NCBI GenBank assembly: GCA_024698885.1
Contig: JAILQQ010000131.1
Span: forward strand, 1 to 35,647
From: Lachnospiraceae bacterium
Lineage (GTDB): Bacteria > Bacillota > Clostridia > Lachnospirales > Lachnospiraceae
Length of the DNA stretch: 35,647 nt
Reading direction: 5' to 3'
In this document: positions 20,190-28,263 of the stretch, piece after piece
How the letters are laid out: each line of letters begins with the position of its first letter
How positions within the stretch are numbered: the first letter of the stretch is position 1
Translations under genes and position numbers: made by a program
Notes under the pieces: model-generated
What the model was told of the DNA's origin: nothing
Seen by the model: the letters and a program-made list of their open reading frames with translations, nothing else
Databases searched by the model: none

Positions 20190-22007
20190 ATGAAAAAGAT
20201 TCTAGCACTTACGCTGGCGCTGTCCATGGTCTTTGGTCTGACAGCCTGCGGTGGTTCGTCGGAGGCTTCGGACGCTGCTGCCTCGGATGTGACTTCTGCT
20301 GCCGGCGGCGGGTCAAATGTGATCAACATGTTTCTAGGCGGCGGTACCCCTCTGTCCATGGATCCCGCGCTCAACAGCGCTTCCGTAGGCTCCAATACGA
20401 TCCGTTCGGCGTTTGCCGGTCTGATGGGCTTCCAGCTTGACGATAACGGTGAATCCGTTATGAAGCCCGAACTTGCCGAATCCTATGAGATTTCCGATGA
20501 CGGACTGACCTACAGCTTTGTGCTCCGTGAGAACCTGAAGTGGTCCGACGGCACAGACTGCACCGCTTCCCAGATCAAAGCTTCCTGGGAGCGTGCCGCT
20601 TCCGAAGAGCTGGGAGCTGACTATGGCTTCCTGTATGACGTGATCGACCGCAATGCCGACGGCTCTCTTGCCATCGACGTGGATGACGCGGCCCGCAGCT
20701 TTGTCGTACATCTTCCCCAGCCCTGCGCATACTTCCTTGATCTGTGCGCCTTCGTTCCCTTCTATCCGGTTCGCGTTGATCTTGCCGACAATGAAGGTAT
20801 TTGGGCTACGGATCCCGAAACCTATGTCGGTCTCGGTGCCTTTAAGATGACCAAATATGCTGTGGACGACGTGATCTCCTTCGAGAAGAACCCGTATTAC
20901 TGGAATGCCGACGCGGTCAAGGTAGACGGTCTCAACTTCTATCTCTCCGAGGACAATACGGCTATTCTGACGGCCTATGAGAATAATACCGTTGATTATA
21001 TCCAGTCCATCTCCTCTACCGAGTTTGACAGGCTGAATGCCGATTATCCGGGCGAGCTTGCCTTCTGGCCTACGCAGGGTACCTACTATATCCTGTTCAA
21101 TGTCTACAAGGATCTGAGCCCGTCCGCCAAGCAGCTTACGGTACAGGAGCAGAGCAAGGCCCGCTTCGCACTCGGTCAGCTGATCAACCGCTATGAGGTT
21201 GTCAACTATGTTACCAAGGGCGGTGAGGTTGCCGCTACCGGCTTCTTCCCGGCAAGCCTTTCTGACGGCCTGAACAGTAACGTGCGGGAAGCTTCCAACT
21301 ACGATACCTGGTATACCGGCACCAATGAGCCCTCCGATGTTAATCCTGACTTCACCGTTGATCAGGTTGAGGCTCTTCAGACGCTGATCGACCTCGGTTA
21401 TCCCTGCAAGGGCAGCATCGAGGAAGGCGATATCACCTTCACAGACTTCCCGTCCATCGAGTTCTCCTTTAACAACAGCGGCAACAACGCGCTGATCATC
21501 CAGTACGTACAGGAGACCTGGAACCGCTTCGGTATCACCGGCGTTGTCAATCAGGAAGCCTGGGCTACGCTGCAGACCAAGCTGAAGGCCGGCGACGCGG
21601 AAGCAGCCCGTATGGGTTGGATCGCTGATTTCAACGACGTTGTTAACTTCCTTGAGATCTTCATCTCCGATTCCGGCAATAACTATCCGCGCCTCGGACG
21701 TCCGATCGGCGATTATACCCGCAACAGCGAGGTTACCGCTGACGCAGGCGTCGGTGCCTACTGGGGTCCTGACGGCAAGCAGACATGGGCAGACGCTTAT
21801 GACGCTCTCGTTGATGAGGTGAAGGCAGCTACCGATCCCGAGAAGCGTGCCGAGCTCGCGGCAGAGGCTGAGAGAGTGCTGATGGATACCGGTTCTGTGG
21901 CGCCTCTTTACTACTACACCACAGCCCAGATGCTCAAGCCGAACGTAAAAGACGTGATCCGTCTTGCTACCGACGACGTGATCTGGACCTACGCATCCAA
22001 GAATTAA
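20190..22007 (+). CDS. oppA: Oligopeptide-binding lipoprotein, solute-binding protein family 5
   Basis: This 605-residue substrate receptor is anchored outside the membrane. The signal peptide MKKILALTLALSMVFGLTAC ends in a lipobox with the lipidated cysteine at residue 20, followed by a Gly/Ser-rich linker. Family-5 motifs include PELAESYEISDDGLTYSFVLRENLKWSDG (residues about 90-120, split here as the conserved region) and TYVGLGAFKM. The ATG at 20190 has AAAAGGAGG just upstream; the frame is open further back but without a ribosome site. Codon use looks strongly biased, as for a highly expressed gene. Whether it binds peptides, dipeptides or another ligand cannot be read from sequence. Confidence 0.93.
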   Translation: MKKILALTLALSMVFGLTACGGSSEASDAAASDVTSAAGGGSNVINMFLGGGTPLSMDPALNSASVGSNTIRSAFAGLMGFQLDDNGESVMKPELAESYEISDDGLTYSFVLRENLKWSDGTDCTASQIKASWERAASEELGADYGFLYDVIDRNADGSLAIDVDDAARSFVVHLPQPCAYFLDLCAFVPFYPVRVDLADNEGIWATDPETYVGLGAFKMTKYAVDDVISFEKNPYYWNADAVKVDGLNFYLSEDNTAILTAYENNTVDYIQSISSTEFDRLNADYPGELAFWPTQGTYYILFNVYKDLSPSAKQLTVQEQSKARFALGQLINRYEVVNYVTKGGEVAATGFFPASLSDGLNSNVREASNYDTWYTGTNEPSDVNPDFTVDQVEALQTLIDLGYPCKGSIEEGDITFTDFPSIEFSFNNSGNNALIIQYVQETWNRFGITGVVNQEAWATLQTKLKAGDAEAARMGWIADFNDVVNFLEIFISDSGNNYPRLGRPIGDYTRNSEVTADAGVGAYWGPDGKQTWADAYDALVDEVKAATDPEKRAELAAEAERVLMDTGSVAPLYYYTTAQMLKPNVKDVIRLATDDVIWTYASKN

Positions 22008-22028
22008 TATTAAGTCAGGCAAATGAAA

Positions 22029-22070
22029 AAAGTGCCGGGATCGAGGTCAAAACCTTCGTCCCGGCGCTTT
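22029..22070. terminator. Bidirectional terminator between oppA and the leader-peptide gene
   Basis: A 12-bp stem AAAGTGCCGGGA / TCCCGGCGCTTT (one G-T pair) is followed by CTTTAT on the + strand and by TTTTTT on the - strand. It lies 21 bases after the oppA stop codon and about 65 bases past the stop of the convergent small-peptide gene, so it can serve both. Confidence 0.85.
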
Positions 22071-22134
22071 CTTTATGCTTAAAATTCTGTTTTTTACACG
22101 AGAAACGGGTCGGCGCAACACCCAAATCCTATCC

Positions 22135-22374
22135 TCAAGAGTGGATATAGGTGACAGGCTCCGAATCTGTGCCATCCCCCCCATTTTGTGGCTCCGGCTG
22201 GGAATCAAATTCGCCTTTTCCGTGCCCTGTCGGGGTGCGTATGTACGTCCCGCCTGCAACCTTGTCAAGCTCGTCCTCCGTCAGACGCATCCCTGCCTTT
22301 TCTATAAGGCCTTTCGCTTCGTCCTTGTTTTTTGCTTTCGATACCCTGTCTTTAAGGTTTCCCAGTAATTCCAT
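22135..22374 (-). CDS. Double-glycine leader peptide, RiPP/bacteriocin-precursor-like
   Basis: This 79-residue protein has a charged helical leader ending in LTEDELDKVAGG (residues 31-42), the classic double-glycine processing site of exported bacteriocins and RiPP precursors. The 37-residue presumed core has no cysteine, is rich in Gly, Pro, Asp, Glu, Ser and Thr, and begins with TYIRT and ends with VTYIHS, an internal symmetry. I chose the ATG at 22374 because AAAAGGAGG is 9 bases upstream; the frame is open further back. No peptidase-containing ABC exporter, lanthionine synthetase or radical-SAM gene is present in the window, so it is an orphan here. It is convergent with the peptide importer operon. 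Confidence 0.75.
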   Translation of the reverse strand: MELLGNLKDRVSKAKNKDEAKGLIEKAGMRLTEDELDKVAGGTYIRTPTGHGKGEFDSQPEPQNGGDGTDSEPVTYIHS

Positions 22375-22441
22375 ATCTCTGCCTCCTTTTTTAACTATAT
22401 CCGGAAAGTATCCCCGCCGCCATGCCCGTCCCTTCATATAC

Positions 22442-22470
22442 TATATACGAAGAAACGGGGAATATGGCAA
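22442..22470 (-). promoter_or_regulatory. Promoter for the double-glycine leader peptide gene
   Basis: On the minus strand TTGCCA (22465-22470) and TATATA (22442-22447) are separated by 17 bases. This would start transcription near 22435 and give a leader of about 60 nt. It supports the small gene being independently expressed. Confidence 0.6.
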
Positions 22471-22483
22471 CGGTTTTATTAAA

Positions 22484-22511
22484 AATCAGTAAAGACCGAT
22501 GCTGATTATTT
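22484..22511 (-). terminator. Weak terminator after the AEC transporter gene
   Basis: On the minus strand, AATCAG and CTGATT form a 6-bp stem with a 12-nt loop, followed by a T run. It sits about 20 bases after the transporter stop codon. The short stem makes it uncertain. Confidence 0.4.
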
Positions 22512-22529
22512 TCTATCCGATCGTGCGGT

Positions 22530-23465
22530 CTATAAATAAAGCAGAGACAGAAGCGGTACGGTAAGGACGGACAGTATCGTTGACATCGCGATCATCTTAT
22601 TGCAGTAATTCCCTTTGCGGGCGTATTGTTCCGCGAGCATACCGGACAGGGCGGCAATGGGCATGCTGGTCACGATACAGCATATCTTTACGATCGTCTG
22701 GTCAAAGGGCAGAAGCCGGAAGATCAGGATCCCTGCGCCGGGGATCAGAATATTGCGAAGAAGAATATAGATATAGATATTTTTGTCACGAAAGACCTCC
22801 TTCAGGTCAAGCTGGGCCAAAGATCCTCCGATTAACAGCATTGAAAGCGGGATACAGGCGTTTCCCATATAGGAGAAAAAATCGCCGACGGTCTCATGGA
22901 CGGGGATATCCGCGAGATAGATCATGATGGCGATCGCGCTGATCACCGTACCGGTATTGATGATCTTCCGGAAGGAAAAACCGCCGCCTGCACTGCCCTT
23001 TGGGATCGCGATATAGATCCCGAGGGAATAGGCTACGATATTAAAGAGCAGCAGATAAAAGACCAGATTGATCACATATTCATCGCCAAACAGGGCTTTG
23101 ATAACGGGAATGCCGAAAAACCCCACGTTGGAAAGAAACATCATCAGCTGCTCTAACCTCAGTTCATCCTGGCCCTTCCGGCCTCGTTTCTTCATGAGAT
23201 AATAGTAAAGAAAGCCAGCCAGGATAAAAAACACGTAGAAAGCGGACGCCAGAATAAAATTCTGGACGGTCAGGGTCCTGCTTTCCGGGGATTTATCTCC
23301 CATAACGGCGGATATGATCAGACAGGGATTCAGTACATTGACCACGATCTTACTGATCTGATGCTGGCCCTCCGCGTTGAAAAGCTTTACCTTAAAGGCC
23401 GAAAAGCCCGTCGCCATCATGGCAAAGAGCATCAGCATCTGTTCAAACAAAAATAAGGTATTCAT
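22530..23465 (-). CDS. AEC (auxin efflux carrier) family transporter
   Basis: This 311-residue integral membrane protein has the ten-segment layout of the AEC family. The N-terminal motif reads MLMLFAMMATGFSAFKVKLFN, and the first conserved block VVNVLNPCLIISAVM has the Asn-Pro of the substrate-crossing helix. The middle contains FLSNVGFFGIPVIKALFG and the second inverted block has IPLSMLLIGGSLAQLDLKEVF. Bacterial members export or import carboxylates such as malate, but the substrate cannot be predicted. TCAGGAG precedes the ATG. The gene is divergent from the large-protein locus, and both leaders carry related hairpins. Confidence 0.9.
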   Translation of the reverse strand: MNTLFLFEQMLMLFAMMATGFSAFKVKLFNAEGQHQISKIVVNVLNPCLIISAVMGDKSPESRTLTVQNFILASAFYVFFILAGFLYYYLMKKRGRKGQDELRLEQLMMFLSNVGFFGIPVIKALFGDEYVINLVFYLLLFNIVAYSLGIYIAIPKGSAGGGFSFRKIINTGTVISAIAIMIYLADIPVHETVGDFFSYMGNACIPLSMLLIGGSLAQLDLKEVFRDKNIYIYILLRNILIPGAGILIFRLLPFDQTIVKICCIVTSMPIAALSGMLAEQYARKGNYCNKMIAMSTILSVLTVPLLSLLYL

Positions 23466-23480
23466 ATCGATAATACTCCT

Positions 23481-23527
23481 GACTGCGCCGATCCGGTCTG
23501 CTTGCCGGACCGGATCATTTCCTCTGA
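23481..23527 (-). repeat. Inverted copy of the leader hairpin repeat, upstream of the AEC gene
   Basis: Read on the minus strand this is CAGAGGAAATGATCCGGTC, a 9-nt loop, then GACCGGATCGGCGCAG. It matches the second hairpin and its AGGAAATGATCCGGTC lead-in from the tandem array at 23596-23813, but in opposite orientation. The hairpin stem is 23490-23498 with 23508-23516. It would lie in the 5' leader of the transporter message. Confidence 0.7.
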
Positions 23528-23548
23528 AAATATACAGTGACAGACTTG

Positions 23549-23557
23549 ATTATATCA
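23549..23557 (-). promoter_or_regulatory. Extended -10 promoter for the AEC transporter
   Basis: The minus strand shows TGATATAAT, a perfect extended -10 element (TG, one base, TATAAT). No good -35 box is seen, as is usual for extended -10 promoters. The start would be near 23542, placing the inverted hairpin in the leader. Confidence 0.55.
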
Positions 23558-23572
23558 TATCCCTTTGTTATG

Positions 23573-23581
23573 TGTTATACT
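23573..23581 (+). promoter_or_regulatory. Extended -10 promoter for the large-protein operon
   Basis: TGTTATACT is an extended -10 element on the + strand, only 16 bases from the divergent one. A start near 23588 would place the whole hairpin array (23596-23813) in the leader of the 1476-residue protein message. The -35 region is poor, so this is tentative. Confidence 0.45.
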
Positions 23582-23595
23582 TCTGTTGAATGATT

Positions 23596-23813
23596 TAAGC
23601 GCACGATCTGATTTGCAGATCGGCGTAAAGAGGAAAAGATCCGGTCAGGAAGCTGACCGGATCGGCATGAACAAGTTCATGCCTAAGCGCACGATCCGCA
23701 AGCGGATCGGCGCAGGGAGGAAATGATCCGGTCAGTTTGCTGACAGGATCGGCATGAACAGGTTCATGCCTAAGCGCACGATCTGCTTTGCAGATCGGCG
23801 CAGGGAGGAAAAG
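23596..23813 (+). repeat. Tandem array of hairpin repeats in the leader of the large-protein operon
   Basis: Two full units (23596-23683, 88 bp; 23684-23770, 87 bp) and a half unit (23771-23813) start with TAAGCGCACGATC. Each full unit holds three hairpins: CGATCTG/CAGATCG, GATCCGGTCAG/CTGACCGGATC and GGCATGAAC/GTTCATGCC. In the middle unit the first stem changes to CGATCCG/CGGATCG, so the pairing is preserved by compensatory changes. Each unit also carries an (A/G)GAGGAAA stretch, and the last of these (GGGAGGAAAAGG) is the ribosome site of the following gene. Together with the promoters this accounts for most of the 351-base gene-free stretch 23466-23817. Confidence 0.8.
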
Positions 23814-23817
23814 GAAA

Positions 23818-26800
23818 ATGCCGGAAGAAGATGTAAAATCTCTGAGTACGCCCCGCGCGTCGCGATTTGATGATTCCTATGAACAATCGCTGACAGAGAC
23901 CCTTGATGCCGCGCGTCAGGCGGGAGGGCCCGATTTTTCGTTATCAGATTTTGGCGATCAGGACCTGCGGTCCTTTGTAGGGGACGGTGAGGACTTTTTC
24001 GAGGACGAGGCGATCGGACGGGACAAGGCCGGAAACGTGATCGAAACCCGTGCGAACGTCATTATCAATGTCAGAAGAAATATCCTGCAGAGAATGCGGG
24101 AGGAAAACGCAGCCTCCGACCGCGAAGCCAGGGAGATGAAACAGGCGCATGATACCCTGACGAATCATGAGCTTATGACGGTTATTGATAAGCTGAAGGC
24201 GGGCTATCTGAAAAAGAGAAAAGACGAACTCGAGATCAGGCGGATCAAAGGGCTCAACGGTACTGCCAGGGAAAGGCAGGATATGAAAAATGAGCTGATC
24301 GCTCTCGCCAACAGTTTGCGGGCACAGCTGCGAAGCGCAAACGATATCGCGAGACTGGCCGAATTCGGCGCTGAGGAAGCGAATGCCTTCGTGCCGGTAC
24401 CCCCGCCAGCGCCTGCCGCGCCTGCCGTACCCGCTTCGCCGGCACCGTCATTACAGGCACAGATTGATGCCGTACAGCTTCATACGTCTATGCTGTCCGC
24501 GCCGGCCGCACCGATAGCCCCGCCTGCCCCGCCTGCGCCAGCTGCGCCTCCCAGGTCCGTTTCGTCGGTACTGTCATTACAGGAACAGATCGATGTTGAA
24601 CTGTTTCGCAGGTCCATCCCGCCTGCGCCCCCTGCCTCGGCCGCCCCGGCTGCGCCAGCTGCGCCGCCAGCGCCGGTTGCACCCGTTTCGGCTGCGCCGT
24701 CATTACAGGATCAGATCAATGCCGTACAGCTTCGCGGATCCGCGCCGCCTGCGCCACCCGCGCCGCTTGCACCGCCTACAGCGGCAGAGGTACCTGCGGC
24801 CGTTCGGGATCAGATGAGGACCGAGATCCTTAAGATCAATAATGTATATCGTGAAATAGATAATCCGCAGCCCGGCAATACCGGAATTCCGAAGGCAAAG
24901 GGCTTTCTCAGCCTTTTCAGAAAAGGACCCGACTGGCACGAATATGTTCAAACGATCGAGCAGAGGATCGATACGCAGGATAAGGAAAACGCGGAAGCGG
25001 TCATGGATGTCAGAAGAGACGCTGCGGAATGGCTGGAGAAACGCAGACAATATGCGGCCAATTCGGTAAAGAAGCATTATGCGACGTATGATAATCTGGC
25101 AAAAAGCTATTATGAGCTGACCCATGAATTTTCCATGACGGAAGCTATCAGAAGGGTGCAGGAAAACAGGGAGGGGCTTAGTCCCATAAGGCAGGCAGCT
25201 GCCATGCTGAGAGCCAGGCAGCTGCCAAATGAAAGGACGATCCCGGCGGACGCTGCCAAGAATATTATCGAATATACAGGTATTTATAACCGGCCGGCCA
25301 TTGATACCCTTTTGGAAAAGATAAAGCTTAACCCGCATCTTTCCGTTTCCCCGGCAACGATTCCGGTCATGGATCACAAGAGAGACCGCAGTGAAGACAG
25401 TCCGCAGGGGGCGATCCCCCTTACCAAAGCACATCGGAAGATCGTAATGGAGTCCCTGCCGGATACGACAAACGGGGGACTCAGGACAAGATATAAATTC
25501 GGTGCTGATTTCAGGGGCCGGGCAGCCAGACGTCAGTACATGCCCGGAAATCCGGATAAACTGAGGGTTGTCAGACCTCCCCGGGGTTCCGCCTTTTTCC
25601 GTGAGGTATACGCGGAGCAGGCGAATCTGCAGTCTGACGAAAGGGATATTTCAGGCCGTTTCCTTCATTCGGAGAGAAGCGCAGAGATCCTTTCCGCCAG
25701 ACGGAAGGCCCGGGCAGGCGTTGCCGAGCGGGATGTGCACGGCTTCTACTTAAACGGAGAGTTCTTTACGGATGAAACAGGACTGGCGCCCGGTACCAGG
25801 TTATCTACGAAGGAAGATATGGCCTACTATGGCCGCTGGGACTGGGATAAACGCGGCAGAGCTGAGGAGTTCAGATCCCGTTTAAGCCACAGGGACTGGG
25901 AAGATGAGGAAAAAGCGGAAAAGCTCAGGACCGCGATCCGCATGTCCCCCTTCTTTCAACATGTCAATTCCCGTTCGATCCAATATTATGCCGGTTATAA
26001 CATAGATGAGGATTTTGCGCGGGCGATCGAAAAAAAGCTGACGGATGACTGGACTGCTTACAGCACGCAGCATCCGGGACAGACCAGGGCGAGCGTGATC
26101 ACACAGCTTGCACAGGCGGCAGCTCCTGCCCCTGCGGCGGCTCCTGCCCCTGCGGCAGTCCCCGGTCCCGGAGTACCCCAGCCGCCTCCTGCGCCTGCGT
26201 TACCCCCCCGCCCTGTAGCACGTCCGGCTGTACCTGCGCCAGTCCCGGCACCGGCTCCCGGCCCTGCGGCGGTTCCCGCTGCCAATCTGGACCAGCAGAT
26301 CAAAGCGGTCATCGATTCCGTAGGTACCGAACTTCGCGGAGACCTGTTAGCGGGATATATTGCCGAAAAACTGGGAAATCCCGGGAATCAGCCCTTTGAC
26401 CCGGCTAATCCCGCGGCGGATCCGGTATATAGCTATGTGCTGCGAAATGAAAAAACAGCCCTTTTTAACACGGCAAAATCTTTGCTTGCCCGGTCAAACA
26501 GGCCTGATCTCTGGAAGATCGCCCGGAGTATCCTGAAGCAGAATCCCAGCCTGATAGATATACGTACGCGGATCATTCTGGACAAGCTTCCGCCGGAGGG
26601 CGAACTGATGCGGGTTAAGCTTTTGGAGGAGCTTGCCAAGCATCAGGGACTGTTTTCGGAATTTAACGTAGAGGATCCCGAATTCTCAATTTTGTCAACC
26701 CTGGCAATTCCCCAGTATACCGTCTGGAAGGAAGGACTCATGAGCCGGCGCGGCTATGGCGCCTGGTTTAAGAGGAATATAGTAAACGGCATGATCATCA

Positions 26801-28248
26801 AAAAACTGGCGGGTTATGCCGGCGCCCTGGGCGAAACGATCGATCATGGGATGGAAAGCAGCGGGGATGCATACAGAACTCCTCATGAGGAAGATTTTGA
26901 GAGGGCAGAACTCTGGACGAGATTTGGTGAAGCGCTCGGTGAAAGCAATCAGGCGCTCAATACACTTGCCGGTATCCTCGGGATCACGATGGGAGCTATA
27001 TCCGGCGCGGTAGTTTCGGAAGGTGCCGTTACAGGATCGGATGCAGCCAGACAATTCGGACAGGATGTGCTCGCTCTTGGCGCTATCGTGAACAATCTGG
27101 TGAGGATCGGGGTTGCCATAAAGGATATAGTCGCTTCAGCCAGGAATACCGGACAGGGAACGGAGCCCGTCAGTCTTGACGTTGGCACAAGCGGATGGAT
27201 CCCGGCTACCCTTGAGGCTCTTGATGCCGTGACTGATCTGTTTTATGCCTTGCGGGACATCGTGGGAGGGCACATGACCGTTAAAGAAGGTTCTACTTTC
27301 ATGGGTCATGTTGGTAAAGACACGGACGATTGGCTAAAACCCCATGGGTATGTCGAGAGTATCTGCATGATCATCAAAAACCTGATCGGCTTCATCAGGG
27401 ATTGTGTCGATGTTCATAACAGCCGTATGCAGGTAAACCGGACCGAGGAGGCAGATCTGGATCTGGAAAGGGCCATTCGGCTTTATCAGCAATATCTGGT
27501 AAATCCGCCTGCGCCTCCCGCACCTGCTGCTCCGGCTGCACCTGTCGCGCCTGCTCCTGTGGCAGCTCCGAATGGCTCTGTCCCGGCCGGCGCAGCACCA
27601 GTATCGAAGAATCCTTCCGGGATCGCGCCGGACTATGAGATCGGCAGGGAGGCTCTTGCCCATAATCAGGTTCAGTATCTGATGTATCTGATGCGGGCCA
27701 ATGCCGTGAGCAGACGTACGTCAGGCGGTTTCGGGATCGCCATAAAGGCTTTGAATATGGGAAAGGGAATTGCTGACTTTTTTGAAGAACCGATTTCCAA
27801 AGCCGTTCTGACCATTGTTCCCAAGGCGCTCGAATTTGTCGAGTGGATCGCCAGGGTCGGCACAGACCGATACCGGCTCTGGGAAAATATCGAGTCAATG
27901 TTAGGCGACAGGAGCTTTCTCTCGACCCCGTATTTTAATGAGGTATTAAGACGGGAGACCGGCATCGTGAACAAGCACTATCTTGTTGATCTGGCGCGGA
28001 TCTTTATGGCGATCGATACGCATATCATGATCAGAAAACCGGATGCGCAGAAGAACGACGGAGAGCGCAGGCTGGCAAAGATCATGCTGGGAACGCTCTA
28101 TGGCAATATTGACGACCGGAATATGAGAAAGGTCAAGCTTTCTGACCTTATGGCCAAGGCAGGCCTTGATAAGAGTACGGACTGGCGCTCGCTCCTTCGT
28201 TTTTCGTTAACGGATAAAAAGGACAGGGGCCGCGCCTACGCGGGTTAA
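23818..28248 (+). CDS. Unrecognised 1476-residue multidomain protein with Pro/Ala linkers and hydrophobic region
   Basis: I do not recognise this protein. The ATG at 23818 follows GGGAGG closely; an in-frame start at 23788 lies inside the hairpin array and is less likely. Three Pro/Ala-rich linkers (residues about 195-335, 763-821 and 1229-1262) separate four parts. The first linker holds three 42-residue repeats, each starting with SLQ-x-QI(D/N). Part two (335-763) is helical and charged, with basic and aromatic motifs such as FRGRAARRQYMPG and YYGRWDWDKRG. Part three contains Gly/Ala-rich hydrophobic helices from about residue 1050 (LAGILGITMGAISGAVV) that could enter a membrane. The C-terminal part is helical. 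There is no signal peptide and no cell-wall anchor. The small protein at 28264 follows after 15 bases. A toxin- or effector-like role is a hypothesis. Confidence 0.85.
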   Translation: MPEEDVKSLSTPRASRFDDSYEQSLTETLDAARQAGGPDFSLSDFGDQDLRSFVGDGEDFFEDEAIGRDKAGNVIETRANVIINVRRNILQRMREENAASDREAREMKQAHDTLTNHELMTVIDKLKAGYLKKRKDELEIRRIKGLNGTARERQDMKNELIALANSLRAQLRSANDIARLAEFGAEEANAFVPVPPPAPAAPAVPASPAPSLQAQIDAVQLHTSMLSAPAAPIAPPAPPAPAAPPRSVSSVLSLQEQIDVELFRRSIPPAPPASAAPAAPAAPPAPVAPVSAAPSLQDQINAVQLRGSAPPAPPAPLAPPTAAEVPAAVRDQMRTEILKINNVYREIDNPQPGNTGIPKAKGFLSLFRKGPDWHEYVQTIEQRIDTQDKENAEAVMDVRRDAAEWLEKRRQYAANSVKKHYATYDNLAKSYYELTHEFSMTEAIRRVQENREGLSPIRQAAAMLRARQLPNERTIPADAAKNIIEYTGIYNRPAIDTLLEKIKLNPHLSVSPATIPVMDHKRDRSEDSPQGAIPLTKAHRKIVMESLPDTTNGGLRTRYKFGADFRGRAARRQYMPGNPDKLRVVRPPRGSAFFREVYAEQANLQSDERDISGRFLHSERSAEILSARRKARAGVAERDVHGFYLNGEFFTDETGLAPGTRLSTKEDMAYYGRWDWDKRGRAEEFRSRLSHRDWEDEEKAEKLRTAIRMSPFFQHVNSRSIQYYAGYNIDEDFARAIEKKLTDDWTAYSTQHPGQTRASVITQLAQAAAPAPAAAPAPAAVPGPGVPQPPPAPALPPRPVARPAVPAPVPAPAPGPAAVPAANLDQQIKAVIDSVGTELRGDLLAGYIAEKLGNPGNQPFDPANPAADPVYSYVLRNEKTALFNTAKSLLARSNRPDLWKIARSILKQNPSLIDIRTRIILDKLPPEGELMRVKLLEELAKHQGLFSEFNVEDPEFSILSTLAIPQYTVWKEGLMSRRGYGAWFKRNIVNGMIIKKLAGYAGALGETIDHGMESSGDAYRTPHEEDFERAELWTRFGEALGESNQALNTLAGILGITMGAISGAVVSEGAVTGSDAARQFGQDVLALGAIVNNLVRIGVAIKDIVASARNTGQGTEPVSLDVGTSGWIPATLEALDAVTDLFYALRDIVGGHMTVKEGSTFMGHVGKDTDDWLKPHGYVESICMIIKNLIGFIRDCVDVHNSRMQVNRTEEADLDLERAIRLYQQYLVNPPAPPAPAAPAAPVAPAPVAAPNGSVPAGAAPVSKNPSGIAPDYEIGREALAHNQVQYLMYLMRANAVSRRTSGGFGIAIKALNMGKGIADFFEEPISKAVLTIVPKALEFVEWIARVGTDRYRLWENIESMLGDRSFLSTPYFNEVLRRETGIVNKHYLVDLARIFMAIDTHIMIRKPDAQKNDGERRLAKIMLGTLYGNIDDRNMRKVKLSDLMAKAGLDKSTDWRSLLRFSLTDKKDRGRAYAG
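24445..24780 (+). repeat. Three in-frame 126-bp (42-residue) tandem repeats in the 1476-residue protein gene
   Basis: Repeats begin at 24445, 24571 and 24697 (the last incomplete), with a constant period of 126 bp. Each encodes (P/L)SLQ-x-QI(D/N), a short helix, then a Pro/Ala tail. A degenerate copy, NLDQQIKAVIDS, follows the second Pro/Ala linker near 26284. Confidence 0.85.
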
Positions 28249-28263
28249 AAAGGAGATACCGGT

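Noticed and set aside
20334..22022. Long open frame (562 codons) on the minus strand across oppA
   Set aside because: It is fully antisense to a clear lipoprotein gene with a signal peptide and ribosome site. The strong codon bias of oppA removes antisense stop codons, and the antisense product has no recognisable motif or ribosome site.
23596..23813. Possible CRISPR array
   Set aside because: The units are contiguous hairpin repeats of 87-88 bp without unique spacers, and no cas genes are nearby.
26058..26312. Minus-strand Gly/Ala-rich open frame resembling a structural protein
   Set aside because: It is the mirror of the Pro/Ala linker codons in the 1476-residue gene and is a composition artefact.
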